64,000 nt of DNA from Henckelia pumila (GCF_033568475.1 NC_133122.1:67851442-67915441), one strand, 5' to 3'; positions 46,557 to 57,920 are shown, counted from the stretch's first letter. Numbers and translations: made by a program. The notes: generated by a model from the sequence alone, not told the origin.

Positions 46557-48830
46557 ATGCGACGATCTCAAAGTGCTAATTCTCTACTGTTTGATCCGGA
46601 GATCGAGCGCACTGCACGTGCTTTAAGACGAGCTAGAAGAGAAGAAATTGAAAGAATGGCTGAACAAGAAGCAAATCAAGCTCCCTTAGTGCCTATTAGA
46701 GATCACTTCAGACCGACGATCCAGGCTCACTATTCTGGAATCGCTCGAGGAACTATCAATGCAAACAATTTTGAGCTGAAGCCTGCATTGATCAACATGG
46801 TTCAACAGAACCAATTTAATGGGAGCGCCAATGCCGATCCTTATCTACACCTACGCACCTTTTTGGAGATAACCGATACGGTAAAAATTAATGGTGTGTC
46901 TGAGGATATTATACGCTTACGCTTGTTTCCGTTTTCTCTCAGGGATCAAGCCAGAAGTTGGTTGCAATCACTGCCACTTGGAAGCATCACTACTTGGGAG
47001 GGGATGTCAGAAAAATTTTTTGCAAAATATTTTCCTCCTGCCAAAACCACCCAACTGAAGATCGAGATCAGCACCTTCCGGCAGATGGACACTGAACAGT
47101 TATACGAGGCATGGGAAAGGTATAAAGAATTATTAAGACGTTGTCCTAACCACAATTTTGCAGATTGGGAACAGATCGAGTGGTTTTACAACGGACTGAA
47201 TGCGCCTACAAGGATGAATGTCGATTCTGCTGCTGGAGGTACTATATTTGCGAAGGATCATGTTCAGGCTTATGATATGTTGGAGGAGATGACGGTCAAT
47301 AGTTTCCAATGGCCATCTGAGCGTATAGGAGTAAAGAAGCCAGCTGGAGTGTATGCAGTGGATCCTCTCACGTCCATCACTGCTCAATTATCTGCACTGA
47401 CTACACAGGTAGCTTCTTTGAATAAAATTAATGTTACAGATTCAACTGGAGTTGAAGGATCACCGGCCATAGAGCAAGTCAATTATATAAATCCAAATGG
47501 CTACCGAGGATATGGAGGCTATAGAGGTAACCCTGTCCCAAATACTTATCATCCTAGCTTGCGTAATCATGAAAATTTTTTGTATGCTAACAATAAAAAT
47601 GTGCTGAATCCTTCGGGATTCAATACAAACAAAGATGAGGGTAAGCAGTCGTTGGAGGATGTGGTTAGTACTTTTGTGCAGGAATTAGGTAAGAGGATGG
47701 CGAGAACTGAGTCTCGACTTGACAGTTTGGAGACGCACATGGCCAACATGGGCGCAGTGTTACAATCCATGGAGACTAGTATTTGGCAGTTGGCGAACGC
47801 ACTGAAGGACAACAATCGCGGCCAGTTCCCTAGCAATACTGAGGTGAATCCCAAGGAGCAGTGCAATGCCATCGAAGTGCGGAGTGCCAAAGACGTTGGA
47901 GTCCAAATTCCTACTGTTGCGGATAAGAAACTTGAGGAAAAATTTGAGGAGAAAGAGAAGGAGCTTGAATCTGAGCCAAAACCGATGTACAAGCCTTCAC
48001 TTCCATACCCGCAAAGGTTCAAGAAGAAAGCATTGGATGAGCAGTTCTCCAAGTTACTGGAGATTTTCAAGAAAATTCACATCAACATCCCCTTTGCTGA
48101 AGCTTTGGAGCAAATGCCGAACTACACAAAATTCATCAAAGAGGCGATGTCCAAGAAAAGGAGACTTCAAGAGAACGAGGTAGTGAATTTAACGGAAGAG
48201 TGCAGTGCGGTGCTCCAAAAGAAGATGCCACAAAAGCTTAAGGATCCAGGGAGTTTTACTATTCCTTGCACTATTGGCTCTTCTTATTTTAATAATGCAC
48301 TTTGCGATTTAGGAGCTAGCATTAATCTCATGCCTTTGACTGTTTTCAGGAGCTTAGGACTTGGTGAGGTGAAGCCCACCATGATCGCGTTGCAGTTGGC
48401 TGATCGATCTATCACATATCCGCTTGGAATCATTGAAGATGTTTTGGTAAAAGTAGATAAATTTATTTTTCTAGCGGATTTTGTTGTGTTAGATATGGAG
48501 GAGGAGGCAAACATGCCCCTGATATTGGGGAGACCTTTCTTGGCCACTGCCGATGCCAAGATAGAGGTGAAGAGAGGTGCATTGTCAATGGGTGTGGACG
48601 GTGAGAGTGTAATTTTTAATATATTCATGAAGTCATCTAACACCCCTATTGAAAAATTATGCTTGATAGAGCCGGTTATAAATTTGGAGGGTCGTTCAAA
48701 AGCCGACATTGCGGTTGAATCATCGAACGAGAGAGCGCCAAAACCACCAAAGAAGGCCACAAAAAAAGTAAAATTTAAAAGGCGGTTCGTGGAATTTATT
48801 TGGCGAGTGAAAGAGAAGGGGAAGAATTAA
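46557..48830 (+). CDS. Element C gag-protease polyprotein
   Basis: ATG at 46557 (MRRSQSANSLL), 757 residues, no internal stop. The gag core lies at about 76-217 (NMVQQNQFNGSANADPYLHL, FPFSLRDQARSWL, AKYFPPAKTTQLKIEI, WERYKELLRRCP). A middle region is predicted mostly coiled (TESRLDSLETHMANMGAVLQ), followed by a charged K/E-rich stretch. The aspartic protease carries CDLGASINLMP, with its catalytic Asp at about 584, and the flap-to-end motif [11 protein letters not shown] at about 654. No CCHC knuckle is seen. The frame stops shortly after the protease in a basic tail (PKKATKKVKFKRR) instead of continuing into RT. TTTTTAATTGCAG directly before the ATG looks like a 3' splice site, so gag may be made from a spliced leader. 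The Gag could form particles; trans-mobilisation is an inference. Confidence 0.88.
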   Translation: MRRSQSANSLLFDPEIERTARALRRARREEIERMAEQEANQAPLVPIRDHFRPTIQAHYSGIARGTINANNFELKPALINMVQQNQFNGSANADPYLHLRTFLEITDTVKINGVSEDIIRLRLFPFSLRDQARSWLQSLPLGSITTWEGMSEKFFAKYFPPAKTTQLKIEISTFRQMDTEQLYEAWERYKELLRRCPNHNFADWEQIEWFYNGLNAPTRMNVDSAAGGTIFAKDHVQAYDMLEEMTVNSFQWPSERIGVKKPAGVYAVDPLTSITAQLSALTTQVASLNKINVTDSTGVEGSPAIEQVNYINPNGYRGYGGYRGNPVPNTYHPSLRNHENFLYANNKNVLNPSGFNTNKDEGKQSLEDVVSTFVQELGKRMARTESRLDSLETHMANMGAVLQSMETSIWQLANALKDNNRGQFPSNTEVNPKEQCNAIEVRSAKDVGVQIPTVADKKLEEKFEEKEKELESEPKPMYKPSLPYPQRFKKKALDEQFSKLLEIFKKIHINIPFAEALEQMPNYTKFIKEAMSKKRRLQENEVVNLTEECSAVLQKKMPQKLKDPGSFTIPCTIGSSYFNNALCDLGASINLMPLTVFRSLGLGEVKPTMIALQLADRSITYPLGIIEDVLVKVDKFIFLADFVVLDMEEEANMPLILGRPFLATADAKIEVKRGALSMGVDGESVIFNIFMKSSNTPIEKLCLIEPVINLEGRSKADIAVESSNERAPKPPKKATKKVKFKRRFVEFIWRVKEKGKN

Positions 48831-48838
48831 TCCCGTGA

Positions 48839-48886
48839 AAGTCGGGCTGACGACTTTAAACCAAGCGCTACTTGGGAGGCAACCCA
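48839..48886 (+). other. Conserved post-pol double-hairpin block (element C)
   Basis: AAGTCGGGCTGACGACTT can form a 6-bp stem; CCAAGCGCTACTTGG forms a 5-bp stem; GGCAACCCA follows. It is nearly identical to 39055-39102 of element A. Here it follows gag-protease directly, which marks where pol would have ended. Confidence 0.7.
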
Positions 48887-49049
48887 AACATTTTCTTTTA
48901 TTTTAATTTATTTGTTTTTATTTTTAGTTTATTTAATTTTTGTTATTTAATTGTTTTAAGTATTTTATTTTTTAATTTTATTTTCAATTTTTGAACTTAA
49001 TTTTTCTTAATTTTCAAAAATTTGTAGGCTCCAGAAATCTCAAATTCGA

Positions 49050-49474
49050 GCAAGCGGCGCGCCCGCTCCATTTATCGAAGCGCCCGCGCCTCCCCTGAAC
49101 GAAATTGGAGTTGTTTTGCGACTTAAAGGCGCGCCCGCGCCTCCCCTTCGTTGCACTGATACACGAACAGCGCATGACACCTGCCTAACTTGCGCCAACA
49201 AGATCACCAAGCGCGATAGCTCTTCCACCAGCGCAATCGCGCCCTTACAGGTTTCATCAGCGCTGCATCCTAGCGCTAACGCGCTCTCTCAATTGCGCCT
49301 AAGACAGCGCTAACGCGCATCCTCAACCACGCCACACAAGAACTATCGCGCTCCTTAATAGCGCACTCTTAGGCGCTATCGCGCTCCTTTACCACACCAC
49401 ATCAAGCGCTATCGCGCGATTGAACAGCGCATGATTAGGCGCTATCGCGCAAGTATTACTTCAGAAATTTAAAA
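49050..49474 (+). promoter_or_regulatory. GCGC-type word array with TTTAAA box, upstream of the env-position ORF
   Basis: Dense words GGCGCGCCCGCGCC, GCGCTAACGCGC, GCGCTATCGCGC and AGCGC cluster at about 49050-49450. AATTTAAAA (49466-49474) follows. The ATG of the env-position ORF lies 495 bp after the box. The same words occur in this element's LTR (45298-45412), but not those of element A. The words fit the CGCG-box pattern known for CAMTA factors. A promoter role is inferred. Confidence 0.5.
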
Positions 49475-49960
49475 GCCCACTCCAGGGTCTACTCCTTCCA
49501 GACTTTAGAAATCACGATCCCTCGTTCGAGTCCATCTTTAAATCTCACACACTGGCACGATCATCGTAAATCTTCCACTCAACAAAATATCATCATCTCA
49601 AGGATTTTGATCTTGTTTACAAGGCAGAGATTCTCAGAATTGGTCTTGCTCCATCTACGCTTGTCGAGAAAGAGGAATTTGGAGAATTTGGAAAATGTTA
49701 TTCTTGAACGGTACAAAAGTTAAAATTTTATCTATTACATTTCATTCGTGATAAATGTTGTGATTTGAGGCTATTGGGTTGTCTGAGCTGTGGTGTTGAG
49801 TACGTTTGATGCAGTGAAATTCTATATCATTTTATTCGTGCCTACCAAGTGTTTGTTGAATTTCTTGTGTTGTATTTGAACGTTGGTTGCTGGAATTGTT
49901 TGGAGTTTAGTGCATTGTTTGAGGCATTTGATTTGATTTGAGTTGAATTATTGAGTTACA

Positions 49961-51124
49961 ATGCCACCGAAAACCAAAGGGAAAGGAGCAATTTCTTCGT
50001 CCTCTGCTGCTTCATATGATAGACACAGATTTTGGAATGCCACAGCAGAGGAGTATTGTTTTGATGTAATGGAGCGAGGGATGCACAAAGAAAGAGGAAT
50101 GAGTTTGAGAGAGCATAGTGCGCCGGCGTTAATTGAAGCTAAGAGAAGAGGTTGGGAGACATTTGTGAAGAGTCCACCAGATGCTGTTATATCATTGATT
50201 CATGAGTTTTATGCAAATTTGATGGTCAAATATGTGAATCTGAAAGTTCGAGTTTGAGGGAAATTGGTGCCTTTTGATAAGAGTACAATTAACAGTTTCT
50301 ATGAAATGCCGGATTTGGACATTTCAGATGATGAGTATGAGGTATTTAAGAATGAGTCATATCCAGAGAATATTGTAATTCAGACTTTATGTCATGATGG
50401 GACGGAATGGAAGAGGAATGCAAAGCATGAAGCTGTTACATTTCCATCCATCTTTCTTAGAAGAGAAGAGAATAATTGGCATGAGTTTGTGGCTGCCAGA
50501 ATTTTGCCATCTGGGCATACATCTGATGTGACTAAGGTTAGAGCTGGTCTTGTGTACTGCATTGTCACTGGAAAATCTGTTGATGCTGGGAGGGTGATTC
50601 AGGAGTCTATTATTGCTGCAGTTAGGGGTTCCTCGACTATCAGTTTACCCCACTCGTCTTTGATTACTCAACTTTGCCGGTTAGCTGGTGTTGTGTGGGA
50701 TGATACGGAGCAGATTCTTCCAATTCGAGGTCCTATAAGAATTACTGGTGCATTGAGATGGGACAAGAAGAAGAAAGCAGCCAGTACTTCTGAACAGGCA
50801 GCTGAACCACCGCAACCCTCGGAGCCACTACCACACTTTGAGCCAGCACCTTCCCATTTGGAAGGACCTATGTCACTACCGACGCATCCGGCCACTGAGT
50901 ATTCTACTCGTGATGATTCTACGGCCGTGCTTACTCAGATGAAGAAGCAGTGGAAGATGATGCGAGCACATATGACATATATGCATGACTTCACTGCCGC
51001 TCTCGCCCAGAATTATCCGCCCACTGTTGTGCCTTATCCAGCTCATCCGCAGTGGTCTTCTGATGATACTGCTGCTGCTGCACCTTCTTTCCATGGAGAT
51101 GATGATGATGACGCCGAGTCCTGA
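49961..51124 (+). pseudogene. Element C env-position ORF, one in-frame stop
   Basis: ATG at 49961 (MPPKTKGKGAISSSS), frame to a stop at 51122-51124, 387 codons, with a single internal TGA at codon 99 (50255-50257). Element A has CGA there, so a CpG C-to-T change is the likely cause. Homologous parts: FVKSPPDAVISLIHEFYANL, NNWHEFVAARILPSGHTSDV, YCIVTGKSVDAGRVIQESI, DDTEQILPIRGPI. A P/E-rich stretch and a D-rich C-terminus (DDDDDAES) follow. No signal peptide or membrane helix is seen. It belongs to the putative plant transposon protein family; its function is unknown. Confidence 0.82.
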
Positions 51125-51168
51125 TGCTCGTTGTCGAAGGTATGAGTCCCTTGTTCTTTATTGTTTTT

Positions 51169-51208
51169 AATCATTAGGGACAATGATTACATTAAGTTTG
51201 GGAGGGGT
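51169..51208 (+). other. Palindrome plus internal polypurine tract (element C)
   Basis: AATCATTAGGGACAATGATT (51169-51188) is identical to element A, followed by AAGTTTGGGAGGGGT (51194-51208). It lies 45 bp after the env-position stop. Confidence 0.65.
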
Positions 51209-52000
51209 GAATCAATGTTTGATTTAGTTGTTTGGTTGAAAGTTGAGTTTTGAATTTCATAGATAAAATTTTTGTTGAGTTTAGTTGTTTTTGGTTAAGT
51301 TGAGTTGAATTTAAAAGAAGTTGAGAAATATTGGATGCATGGCTAATGAAAAATATTTTTGTGCTATAACTGAAATCCATGATTGTCTACCTATCTGACA
51401 AATATTTTTGAAAATATGGAACCAATTAGATGAACAATTTCCTATATACTCTGTGATTAATACTTGAATCTGATTTTTGAGACATACAGACATAGATATG
51501 ATTGAGGCATTGTTTGAAATTTTTGGGCCTAATTTTCATTGAATTTATCTTTAGATGCCTATTTGAGCCTACACTTGTATATTAATACATTGAGGTACGA
51601 GAAAATCTGAATTTTTTGTGAAAATCATCGTTAATTGCTGATGATTATTTTTTCTGCACTGATTGAGATTTGTATGATTTAATTGTGGATTGAGACTTGT
51701 CTAGAACTAGTTCGAACACTCTTCAAGGCGAAATACGGGCAAAACTGAGATTAGGAATGATTTAGGCAATTTTTCTGAATTCGTTTGAGCCTTTCAAGCT
51801 ACCTATTAATATGTTATCCCTAGTACCTTGTTGAACTTTATTGAAAATCGAATGGTATGCGTGTAAACGTGTGATTAAACCCCCATTCGTCATTATTTCA
51901 AGGTCCTACATTGACTACCTGAATAGCCTATACACTATTTCCTACCTTTAAGGGAGTAATTTGAATGCTAAAATGTTTATGCTCCTAGTTTTATTTGTGA

Positions 52001-52188
52001 GAAAAAGGATTGGAGTGGTGGATGAATTGAAAAGATGAAAAGAGGTAGTAGAAAAAAGAGTTGAAAAATGTGGTTGAAAAAGTTGTGAAAGAAAGAAAAA
52101 AATTTGTGAGAGAGTTGTGAAAAAGTTGAGAAATGAAATGAAGAGAAATAGAAGTGGAATTGTGAATGAAAAAGGAGTCGTAATTGAG
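52001..52188 (+). repeat. Long purine-rich tract in the element C tail
   Basis: Almost pure A/G with GTTGTGAAA-like interruptions over about 190 bases on the plus strand. A shorter purine tract (41411-41482) lies in the same region of element A. Confidence 0.75.
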
Positions 52189-52731
52189 CATAAAAATATG
52201 AATTACTCCTTATTTTTGAAATCTTATCCTTCATTTGTAGCCATGAGCCAGGCCTTACATTATAAGCTGAATAAGTCCTAGTGACCGAATCTCAATTGCC
52301 CAATATACTAGTGGAGAAGAGTTGCGAGAATTTAGCCTATGGACTGTTGATTGATGCTTTTAATGATTATGAATTTTGATCTAAACACTTACACGTTTAT
52401 TCGTTGCATTTACCTATTTGTGAGTGTTTTTGATTTATATCCTATTTTTGATCCTATTGCTACCTTGAAAAGACCTCATGATCTATGAATGTTTGAATTG
52501 AATTCGGATGAAGGTGTTTTGAAACATGAGTTGCGGAGATTGTGAGTTTATGCGGTTATTTTGTTCTGGCTGAAACTTTCAAGTGTTAGTAGGTTGGATA
52601 TGATTGGATTTGATATTTTTGAAATCATTGTTGATGCTATTGCTCCATAATATTTCTTGACTATTCTTGTTGGTTTTTGAGAGGATGAGTTTTTGGAATT
52701 TAATAATTTTGCTCGGGACTAGAAAAAGTCT

Positions 52732-52746
52732 AAGTTTGGGGGTATT
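52732..52746 (+). other. Element C polypurine tract
   Basis: AAGTTTGGGGGTATT lies directly before the 3' LTR, nearly identical to that of element A. Confidence 0.85.
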
Positions 52747-54128
52747 TGATAAGTGTATTTTATACACTTAATTTATATATGATTTAATTGTTAAATATTT
52801 GTTTCGAGCAGATTTATGTGGGTATTTTGTTGTTTTTGTGTTTACAGTGAATTATGGAATTTTGTAGAGAAAAGAATAATTATTGAATTTATTTGGAGAA
52901 ATAAATTAAAGAGAAAAGAATTGAGAAAATTGAGAAGAAAATAGAAGAAACGTACAGAAGAGAAGAAGAGAAAGAATGAACAGTGTTGGGTTTCTTATTG
53001 GGCTTTAAAAGTCAGCGCTTAATTTAGCGCTAATGAGGAGAGGAAGAAGAGCTAACGCGCATAATTGAAGATTTGAAAATTCGAGTTGAAGGCACGCCCG
53101 CGCCGTTCTTAGAGCTCCCGCCCTGTAGCTATTTGGAAAGTTTTATTATTTCGGGTAATTTTTATGGGCTTGTTTTTGTGGGCTTTTGCTGATCGATATA
53201 AAAAGATTTTTGTCAGACAAACTTGGAGGGAGCCGCCACACACACATTAGAATATCAGAAGGTTTGATCGAGAGATTTTCCTGGAGATTTTCTGGAGCTT
53301 AACTTGAAGAACGAAGACGGAGTTTGATAGTCCGGACACGGCGTCGACGACGGATTTGTTTCTTATCTTTTATTTAATTCTGAACATGTTTGGATTTATT
53401 ATTTATTGTTTTCAGAATTTTATTATGAACTAATTTTTATAGTCTAGAGGTCGGATGGAACCTGGTGTAGACGCTTTCATGAATTCTTGATTTTATTGAA
53501 TTGAGTTTCTTCTAGATTAATTGTTTTTTTCTAGAATTGATTTTCTTTTCAATTATCTGATCAATAATTGATTTGTTATATTTATTTGAAATCATTGCTC
53601 GGGAGAGGGGATTTTGAATAGGACATTAGAAACTACACTGTTAATTACTTATACAGCTCGGGAGAGTGTATGATTTTAACAGAGCTTTTAAAAAGAACAT
53701 TGTTTTGTGATAGATCACTGCGATAAATTCTTAATAGGGATATTGGAATTTAATTGTAGTTGATAAACATTATTTGTTGCTCGAAAGAGGGACATAATAA
53801 ACTTAATTGTTCTTGGCTATTAATTGACTGAAATTCATGAAGATTAATTAATTAGGATTGATTGTTGTTGAAACCAGGTGAAATCTATACCTCTAGACCA
53901 TTTTTCTCTGATTGATTTTTAATCTTAAAGTTGTGTGCGTGCTTTTAAATCTCTTAATTATTTTATTTTTATTGCAAAGTTCTCAAAGTTTGATGTTCTA
54001 GATAAAGTTTGGACTATTCTAATTACAAGTACTAAATATTTTCATTTTACTCCCTGTGGGATCGATATCTGAATTATTCACTATATTAAAACTTGACACT
54101 CGTACGCTTGCGAGGAAATTTCACAACA
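52747..54128 (+). repeat. Element C 3' LTR
   Basis: TGATAAGTGTATTTTATACA...GGAAATTTCACAACA, 1382 bp, TATAAAA at 53197-53203. It carries a perfect edge hairpin (AAGTGTAT/ATACACTT), in contrast to one mismatch in the 5' copy. Confidence 0.93.
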
Positions 54129-54133
54129 GGTTT

Positions 54134-54404
54134 ACTTAGGACGGTGATAGTTCAAGATCGGGTTCAGTAAGTGTGGCACCCACTAGGTCTTCAGAGCAGC
54201 GTGTGCATACTGTAGACGCTTACGTTTTGAGTATGTTATTCTAGATCTTGATCCCAGTGTACCAAATCATTCATGTTTCATGTTGCAAGCATCACATAGA
54301 CTTGTATACTCATATTTTTGTATTAGGCTTCAGTGCTCACATTTATGTTTTTATCATGAACATCCCATTCGATAGACAGTTTCAGGTTACTCAGGAGTTG
54401 GATC
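54134..54404. other. Continuation of the older repeat behind element C
   Basis: Continues the sequence interrupted at 45033. Non-coding. Confidence 0.45.
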
Positions 54405-55882
54405 TGTTAGAGTAGATGTCCTAAAAAGACAAATGTTGGCTAGAAATTTTATTGACTCATGTGTAATAATCAATCTTTTATTTTAATATGATATATTTTA
54501 TATTTATTATTGCATTTCTTTATCTGAATACTCATGCAAGCTGCATAGATAAGACCTTGAATATACTTCGGTATTATAAATTTGAGGTTGTACATCTGGT
54601 GATAATCATGAAACACATATTTGAGTTACTATATATTCTAAAAAAGTTTCTAGTCGATTAAGATGTCTAAAATAAAGATAAAGTTTGCTTGAGCTTTAGA
54701 CTAGCATATGTGATGTTGTGTATCATGTTTCATTGGTAAAGACATAGAGATATTCAAACATACAAGATGAGTGCTCGTTTTATGAGTTCACTGAACAACC
54801 CTCTCTAGGACTTTCCTAGTGGTTATTATTCATCGAGTGGATAAGTCAGTGATTATGGTAATACACTATTAGTCCTCCAAGGCTTTATGTGCTTGGGCTG
54901 CAGTTTGAATCGTTTACTGACTCCGTGGGGGTCATTAGGTGGAGAGGTAGGAGCCATTACATTGTAGTCAGAGATTCATCTGAGATTCATAGCTCGCCTA
55001 CGGGCGTGGATATCCTATGTGATCTGAAAAGATAATAGTGCATGGAATCTCTGGCCAGAGCAATATATGTGCTTTAGGAAAAAGAGTTTCTCTAGTTGAA
55101 TATGTGATGTCACTACGTATCTTTTGATATATTTCACATGGTTATCGAACCTCATTCAACCCTCCATATACCTATGGTTGAAGATTAGATTGGGATATAT
55201 GAGATGAAGAGACTGTGCTTTACTGTAACCATAGTCGATTGGTTCTTGCAGGCACTATCAGTGATACCAAGAGAATCATGGAGCGATGCTACTAAACGCT
55301 CTTACCATGATTCGATGAGTCCAATCAAAAATGAATTCTGACATTTTGTGATTAAAGATTTGATGCATATAATTGGGCTAATTAGGGTAAGACTGCATAA
55401 AGGACAATGTCCCGAATCACAAAGAGATGTGAATCCACGTCCTAGCTATATCTCTGAACCATATAGGGTCACACAAGTACTGTTTTTATTGTTTTCATTG
55501 AGATAGTTAATTTGAGGAGATGAATTTGGCGAAAATAATTTTATAGGATCAAATATAATAAACTTATAAAGGATTTTATAATTAAGTTCCATTTTTGGAA
55601 GTTGTACTAGTAGATATGGTCAAATTAAGAAGTTGTCTAATTTGGAATCGGTGATTTTGAAATTTTAGACTTGGTGTATTAATAACGAGTAGGTTAAACT
55701 CGTCACATCAGTGACAATGGATCGTCAATCGTGATTTTCATGAAATTTTATTTATGAGTTAAAAGTATGTGGGCTTAGAGGGTCAAAGCTCATTAGAATA
55801 TAATTAATTCTAGTTGGACTACAGGATGCCCATTAGGGTTTGAAAGATCCATAGTATGAATAGGATAATCTAATAGATATCA

Positions 55883-57915
55883 TGTAACACCCCTAAAAAA
55901 AATTAGGTTTTTAGTTGAAATTTAAAATTTATTTTACTATTATTATTTTCCTCAAAATAATTTAAAAAGTCCATAAATAACTTAATTAAATAAAATGAAT
56001 CGTTTTTCCAATATTTGATAAGTTTTTATTTTTTTTAAAAAATAAAAATAAAGTATATGGAATATGCTTCCAAGTATATTAAAAAAATTAATTAAAATAT
56101 AAATATTTTAAATAATTTCATAAATTATATATATATTCCTTATTTTATTATTTTAATTGATTCTTGGGGCTCAAGTATCTAGTTTTTTATTTTATTATTT
56201 TAGTCCTTAAAACTTAACACTTGGTGTTTTAAGCTTGACACTTGTTCCTCTTTCCTCTTCAACCTTTTAGTATAAATAGACTTCATTTCAAGCCATTTTC
56301 ATCATGTTACTGAGTCCAAATTCGTGAGTCTAGAGAGGAAAATTGGGAGAAGAGAATAGGAGAAAGTTGAGTGCAAGTAAGAGGAAAATAGAGAAAAATT
56401 CAAGGAAAAATACCAAACCTTGTCCAAAAATTCCCAAATTTTGCAGACAACACTCTTTCCTTACCCATAATTCGAAGTGTGTTCGAGGTGTAACAATATT
56501 TTGATCCAAATCCTTCCAGAAAATTCGAATTCGCGAAGAACAATTTCTGGAAATTTTCCAGAAAAACAACTTCAAGGTAGCTAGTTCTTGCTTGTTTTTC
56601 TTATTCTTCTTTGATGAATTTCACTTTGGTTTCAAAACAAAAGTTGTTCAATATGTTTTCTAGTTTCCAAATATTTCAGATGATCACCCAAAAGGTTGGC
56701 GGAATTATTGTTTTTATACGGCCGGAACAAGCACGATCACCATCGTTGTTTTTCAAAATCTGGGCAAAATGGGTCGGGAATTTCAAAAAGTGTTCAACAT
56801 GAAAGTTGTAGATAATCAAAAACTACATCCACCTACTGAAGCTCAGCCGCGCGTGGCCGCCGTATCAGCCACATGCGCCGCCACTCACGCGCCGCCTCGA
56901 TCTAGAGGTTCTTGATGGCCGATCATTTTTGCACTATTTTTAGACATTTCTGGAAAGTTTGATAATTTTTGGAGTTGTATTTTAATTGTTGTGAATTTTT
57001 AAAGCTTTAATAAAGACTTTTCGGTATAAGTTTTGTTCAAAAATGAGTTTAAAAGATTTTGACACTCATTACCGGTCCTAACCAATCTAAGATCACTTAA
57101 ATTATGTTTATAGGAATTTACTTTGGATTGGGTTCATCGAGTGGTTCAGATAGTAAGTTTTTCAGGTGAGGTTTCATTCTGTGAGGTTTCTCCTCATGAG
57201 GTTTAATACCAGTTTCTTCAATTACAGTCCTTTTGGCCCTTGACCTGGAATTTCCAGTAAAATCGTAAAACTACCAATTTATTCATATATGTTTCATCAT
57301 ATTGTGCATGTCATATTTTATTGATCATATTGTCCTGCATAATTGATCTCGGGATTGTTATTGATTCTTGACTGATTACCGATTGGATACTGAATGAATG
57401 ACTGAATGATTGAATGAAAGATTGAATGAATGATCGATTGTACGAATTCTACTTGAGTTCGTGGGGAAAAGTGCTACATTGAATGTTTGTGGGAGCCACC
57501 TCTTTAGCCTACGATATTCACTTCAGAATCCTGAACAGTCACTGCATTTCACTTGATAGAGTACTTTATACTGACGCGTTATTGCTGATACTTGTCATCT
57601 CATATTCAAATACTACACTGATACTATTTGCCTCGTTATAAATATATATAAAGCCAGTTTATTCTCTCACTAAGTCCTTAAAGACTTAACCTCTATTTTT
57701 TCTATTTATTGTAAATTTCAGATACAGGATTTCAGGATCTCGAGTAAGATCACGGTAGAAAGTGATCCGTGGTTTTAGCAAGATTGTGATGTCACAAGTG
57801 CTTGTCATTGTATCAATATTTTTGTTATCATTTATGTAAATTTAAGGTCTGATTAATGCTTCCGCTACTGTAAGTTTGAATGTTACTGGATTGTATTGCA
57901 AGACGGGGGCCCACA
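55883..57915. mobile_element. Solo LTR, 2.0 kb, inserted in the Copia LTR
   Basis: Starts TGTAACACCCCTAAAA, ends GGGGGCCCACA. A 5-bp target duplication TATCA flanks it (55878-55882 and 57916-57920). Removing it restores one unit of the surrounding tandem duplication exactly. It carries a GC-rich block at 56846-56900 (CCGCGCGTGGCCGCCG). It is probably Gypsy, from the TGTAACACCCC start. Confidence 0.88.
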
Positions 57916-57920
57916 TATCA

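Larger units (their letters stand above)
45034..54128 (+). mobile_element. Element C: Athila-related Gypsy retrotransposon without pol
   Basis: Complete LTR to LTR, with a 5-bp target duplication GGTTT (45029-45033 and 54129-54133). It contains primer site, open gag-protease, conserved post-pol block, word array, env-position ORF with one stop, internal and terminal polypurine tracts. RT, RNase H and integrase are entirely absent, so movement would need enzymes from an autonomous relative. The LTRs differ at roughly 30 of 1382 positions by eye (about 2%), so it is a fairly recent insertion. Length 9095 bp. Confidence 0.9.

Noticed and set aside
47567..48760. Minus-strand frames of 167 and 158 codons in element C
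   Set aside because: Antisense shadows of the gag-protease frame.
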